Below are positions 6,197 to 8,083 of a stretch of DNA of 8,083 bases, piece by piece. Both the position numbers and the translations under genes were made by a program. The stretch comes from Bacteroides sp. (GTDB lineage Bacteria > Bacteroidota > Bacteroidia > Bacteroidales > Bacteroidaceae): the NCBI GenBank assembly GCA_017556595.1, contig JAFYML010000135.1, forward strand, positions 1 to 8,083, in the 5' to 3' direction. Below the pieces are notes generated by a model, which made no database searches, was not told the origin of the DNA, and was given only the letters and a program-made list of their open reading frames with translations. How positions within the stretch are numbered: the stretch's first letter is position 1; every line of letters starts with the position of its first letter.

Positions 6197-7513
6197 TTAA
6201 TCTAGGATAATTTCTCTTATCTTGGCATAGAGCTTGCAAAGTTTCTTCTCACGTAAAAGTTTGATGTCCGAAATGGTGAGACGAATTGTTTTCCAAACTT
6301 CGTGTGCTACTATAGGGGCAGGCATCGCAAGGAGAATAGCGGGAAGGGCCACTTGCCATGGCAACACGCAAAAGGCTATAATGGCGTAAATCACTAACAA
6401 TAGAGGCCATACAAAGAGTTGCATCAAGAATCTTACAGAATTTCTAAAGGCAGGGTCTTTAAGAATGGTGAAAAGATACTTGCAAAGCAAGGCTATGGGG
6501 CTGGCAAGCAACGATGCCGGAATGGTGTAGGGCAGTGTGAACAATAGGAGCAAAAGGCGACCTATGCGCGACACCAATGGACGCTTCACGGCAGCCGACT
6601 CGCGGCTGATTGCTCTCTTCATGCGCAGAGCATGGGCTTCTTGTCCCAATTGGAGCAGTTTGTTGGCTTGTTCGGGATTGCTCTCTTTTAATGCGGCAAC
6701 GCGCTGAGTGATGTTGTTGTTTGCTTGGAATTGTATGTTCAAGCTATGTTGTTTCTTGCCGGATGTTTGGCGAAGGGCTTCCATCTCGAAGGGTTGAGCG
6801 GCATTGCACACCTCGAATGTGGCATTATACTCATCGTTGTTCGGGATGTAGAAAGTATTGGCATGCAGTCTTTCGGTGAGCACATCTTTCATAGCGTTCA
6901 TCTGCTCGGGTTGAGACAACTCGGAGCGGTCGGCTATAAACTTGCTTACATTGATAGGTTGTCCTATCTGCACACGAATAGTGGAACGGAAACGGAAAAA
7001 ACTGCCGTATGTCAAACCTACAGGAACGATGTAGAGGGGCATGTTTGGCATTAACTCTTGCGCTTGGAAGGCGATGCGGAAGATGCCTTTCGATAGTGGC
7101 AATGACGAGTATTTAGCTTGGTGTGTACCCTCGGGAAAAATACAGAAGGGAATCTTATCCTTTAATACATCGACTGCTTTGTCTATGGTTTCTTGGTTCT
7201 TCTTTACTTGATCTATGCCATCGCGCAAACGCATAATGGGCATTATCTTAAGAAAGGTGAAGAACTTGGCAAGCGGACGAATCTTAAATATATCAGCACG
7301 AGCTACGAACACTTTTGGCTTGTGGTCTATAGCCAATAATACCAAAGCGTCCATCAAAGCGTTGGTGTGGTTGATGGCGAATATCACTGCGCCATCTTGC
7401 GGAATATTCTCTTTTCCTACATATAAAAATTTGCGGTACGATTGCTTGATAACAGCGTTTACGTAGTAGTGAAAGAGGTTGTAGTAGGGGTTGTTATCTT
7501 GTATCTTTTTCAT
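6197..7513 (-). CDS. PlsC-type glycerolipid acyltransferase with membrane-spanning C-terminus
   Basis: A 438-residue protein of the lysophospholipid acyltransferase superfamily, which moves acyl chains onto glycerol phosphate or lysophosphatidate in membrane lipid synthesis. Motif I is NHTNALMD (48-55), with His49 and Asp55 as the catalytic pair. There are five residues between them instead of the usual four, a spacing I associate with Gpt2/Sct1-like members. Motif II is around IMPIMRLRDG (90-99), motif III is FPEGT (126-130) and motif IV is YIVPVGLTYG (161-170). The catalytic domain ends near 230. A polar helical stretch (about 240-310) leads to three or so hydrophobic segments near 317-345, 363-385 and 387-403. 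This is longer than the roughly 240-residue PlsC and fits the larger Bacteroidetes form. Its ATG overlaps the stop of the upstream transporter (ATGA at 7510-7513), so translation is probably coupled. Whether it acts on glycerol 3-phosphate, lysophosphatidate or another acceptor is not settled by sequence. Confidence 0.9.
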   Translation of the reverse strand: MKKIQDNNPYYNLFHYYVNAVIKQSYRKFLYVGKENIPQDGAVIFAINHTNALMDALVLLAIDHKPKVFVARADIFKIRPLAKFFTFLKIMPIMRLRDGIDQVKKNQETIDKAVDVLKDKIPFCIFPEGTHQAKYSSLPLSKGIFRIAFQAQELMPNMPLYIVPVGLTYGSFFRFRSTIRVQIGQPINVSKFIADRSELSQPEQMNAMKDVLTERLHANTFYIPNNDEYNATFEVCNAAQPFEMEALRQTSGKKQHSLNIQFQANNNITQRVAALKESNPEQANKLLQLGQEAHALRMKRAISRESAAVKRPLVSRIGRLLLLLFTLPYTIPASLLASPIALLCKYLFTILKDPAFRNSVRFLMQLFVWPLLLVIYAIIAFCVLPWQVALPAILLAMPAPIVAHEVWKTIRLTISDIKLLREKKLCKLYAKIREIILD

Positions 7514-8083
7514 GCAAATCGGGGCAGAAAGAATTCTTTTCTACGGAATATACATACCATGGTGAGACCTGAAATGATGTGCCAAATACCCCACCAAGCT
7601 GCTATAAAGAGCATACCTCCATAGTGGCCTTGCCAGATTTCGGGAGGGAAAATGTGAGGATTGAACAAAAGTACAAGTCCTAAACCTGAGTTTTGTATGC
7701 CGGTTTCGATAGTAAGCGTTTTCACATCTCTAAAAGGAAGTCGAGCCAAACGACCACCATAATAGCCTGTTGCCAAAGCGGCTCCGTTGTGAAGCAAAAC
7801 AATGAGGAATACGTAATGGATGTTCTCAATGATGATGTGGAAATTTTGTGCCATTGAGGCGATAACCATTCCTACAAAAAGGAACACGGACAATACTTGC
7901 GAGGGTTTAATAATCTTCTTGGTAGCATTGGGGAAGAAATGAGCAAATAGCAAACCCAACACAATGGGGAGACCTAGCAATAATAATATCTGTTCCAACA
8001 TGGGGCCAAAGGGGATGACCAACATGGGGATGTCGTATTTTCGACTGATGAATTGATTGTACAACGAACTCCAGAAAAAGAAG
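7510..8083 (-). CDS. Bile acid:sodium symporter family (BASS/SBF) transporter, C-terminal part
   Basis: The frame is open across the right window edge, so the N-terminal half is missing; about 190 residues are visible. They form about six hydrophobic segments and include IETGIQNSGLGLVLLF, the counterpart of the conserved E-G-xQN motif of SBF transporters that helps bind sodium. Family members in bacteria are 300-340 residues, so roughly 120-150 residues lie outside. The apparent TTG start at 8064 is not real, since the coding frame continues upstream of it through FFFWSS to the edge. The stop TGA overlaps the ATG of the acyltransferase gene by four bases. Physiological substrates of bacterial BASS proteins vary (bile acids, keto acids, pantoate and others), so none is assigned. 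This gene also shows that TGA is an ordinary stop codon here. Confidence 0.88.
   Translation of the reverse strand, partial: FFFWSSLYNQFISRKYDIPMLVIPFGPMLEQILLLLGLPIVLGLLFAHFFPNATKKIIKPSQVLSVFLFVGMVIASMAQNFHIIIENIHYVFLIVLLHNGAALATGYYGGRLARLPFRDVKTLTIETGIQNSGLGLVLLFNPHIFPPEIWQGHYGGMLFIAAWWGIWHIISGLTMVCIFRRKEFFLPRFA

Noticed and set aside
6165..6239. Longer N-terminus for the purine permease (start at 6239)
   Set aside because: The added 25 residues are charged, unlike family N-termini, and overlap the acyltransferase coding end; ATG 6164 gives the normal family start.

Overview
The window looks like a chromosomal segment from the order Bacteroidales, probably a Prevotella- or Bacteroides-like bacterium. 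The evidence is the moderate GC content with A/T-rich gene leaders, start codons without clear Shine-Dalgarno sites, two promoter boxes matching the Bacteroidetes TAnnTTTG consensus, and gene content typical of that group. Genus-level assignment is an inference from protein style only.

Left block (1-2694, minus strand): a secreted family 3 glycoside hydrolase of the plant-type beta-xylosidase kind, with a PA14-like domain inserted in its C-terminal half. It is followed 36 bases downstream by the first 19 codons of another exported protein that runs off the window edge. Together they look like the end of a hemicellulose or oligosaccharide degradation unit.

Middle block (2895-4768, plus strand): a Bacteroidales-type gene of unknown function that is split into two halves by a TGA stop. 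Both halves lie in the same reading frame, and the second half has no convincing start of its own. After a 101-base gap with its own promoter-like site and an inverted repeat comes a small cytosolic von Willebrand factor A protein with an intact metal-binding site. Upstream of the split gene is a short tandem array of an 8-base unit next to a promoter.

Right block (8083-4866, minus strand): a three-gene run. It contains the C-terminal part of a bile acid:sodium symporter-type (BASS/SBF) transporter, a PlsC-type phospholipid acyltransferase joined to it by an ATGA stop/start overlap, and an AzgA-type purine permease 32 bases further on. A strong hairpin with a T tract on the minus strand ends this unit and also separates it from the convergent von Willebrand gene.

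I saw no mobile element, tRNA, rRNA or CRISPR array. Most of the window is ordinary. The best candidates for a second look are the in-frame stop in the unknown gene, its pairing with the von Willebrand protein, and the two small regulatory regions in the middle block.
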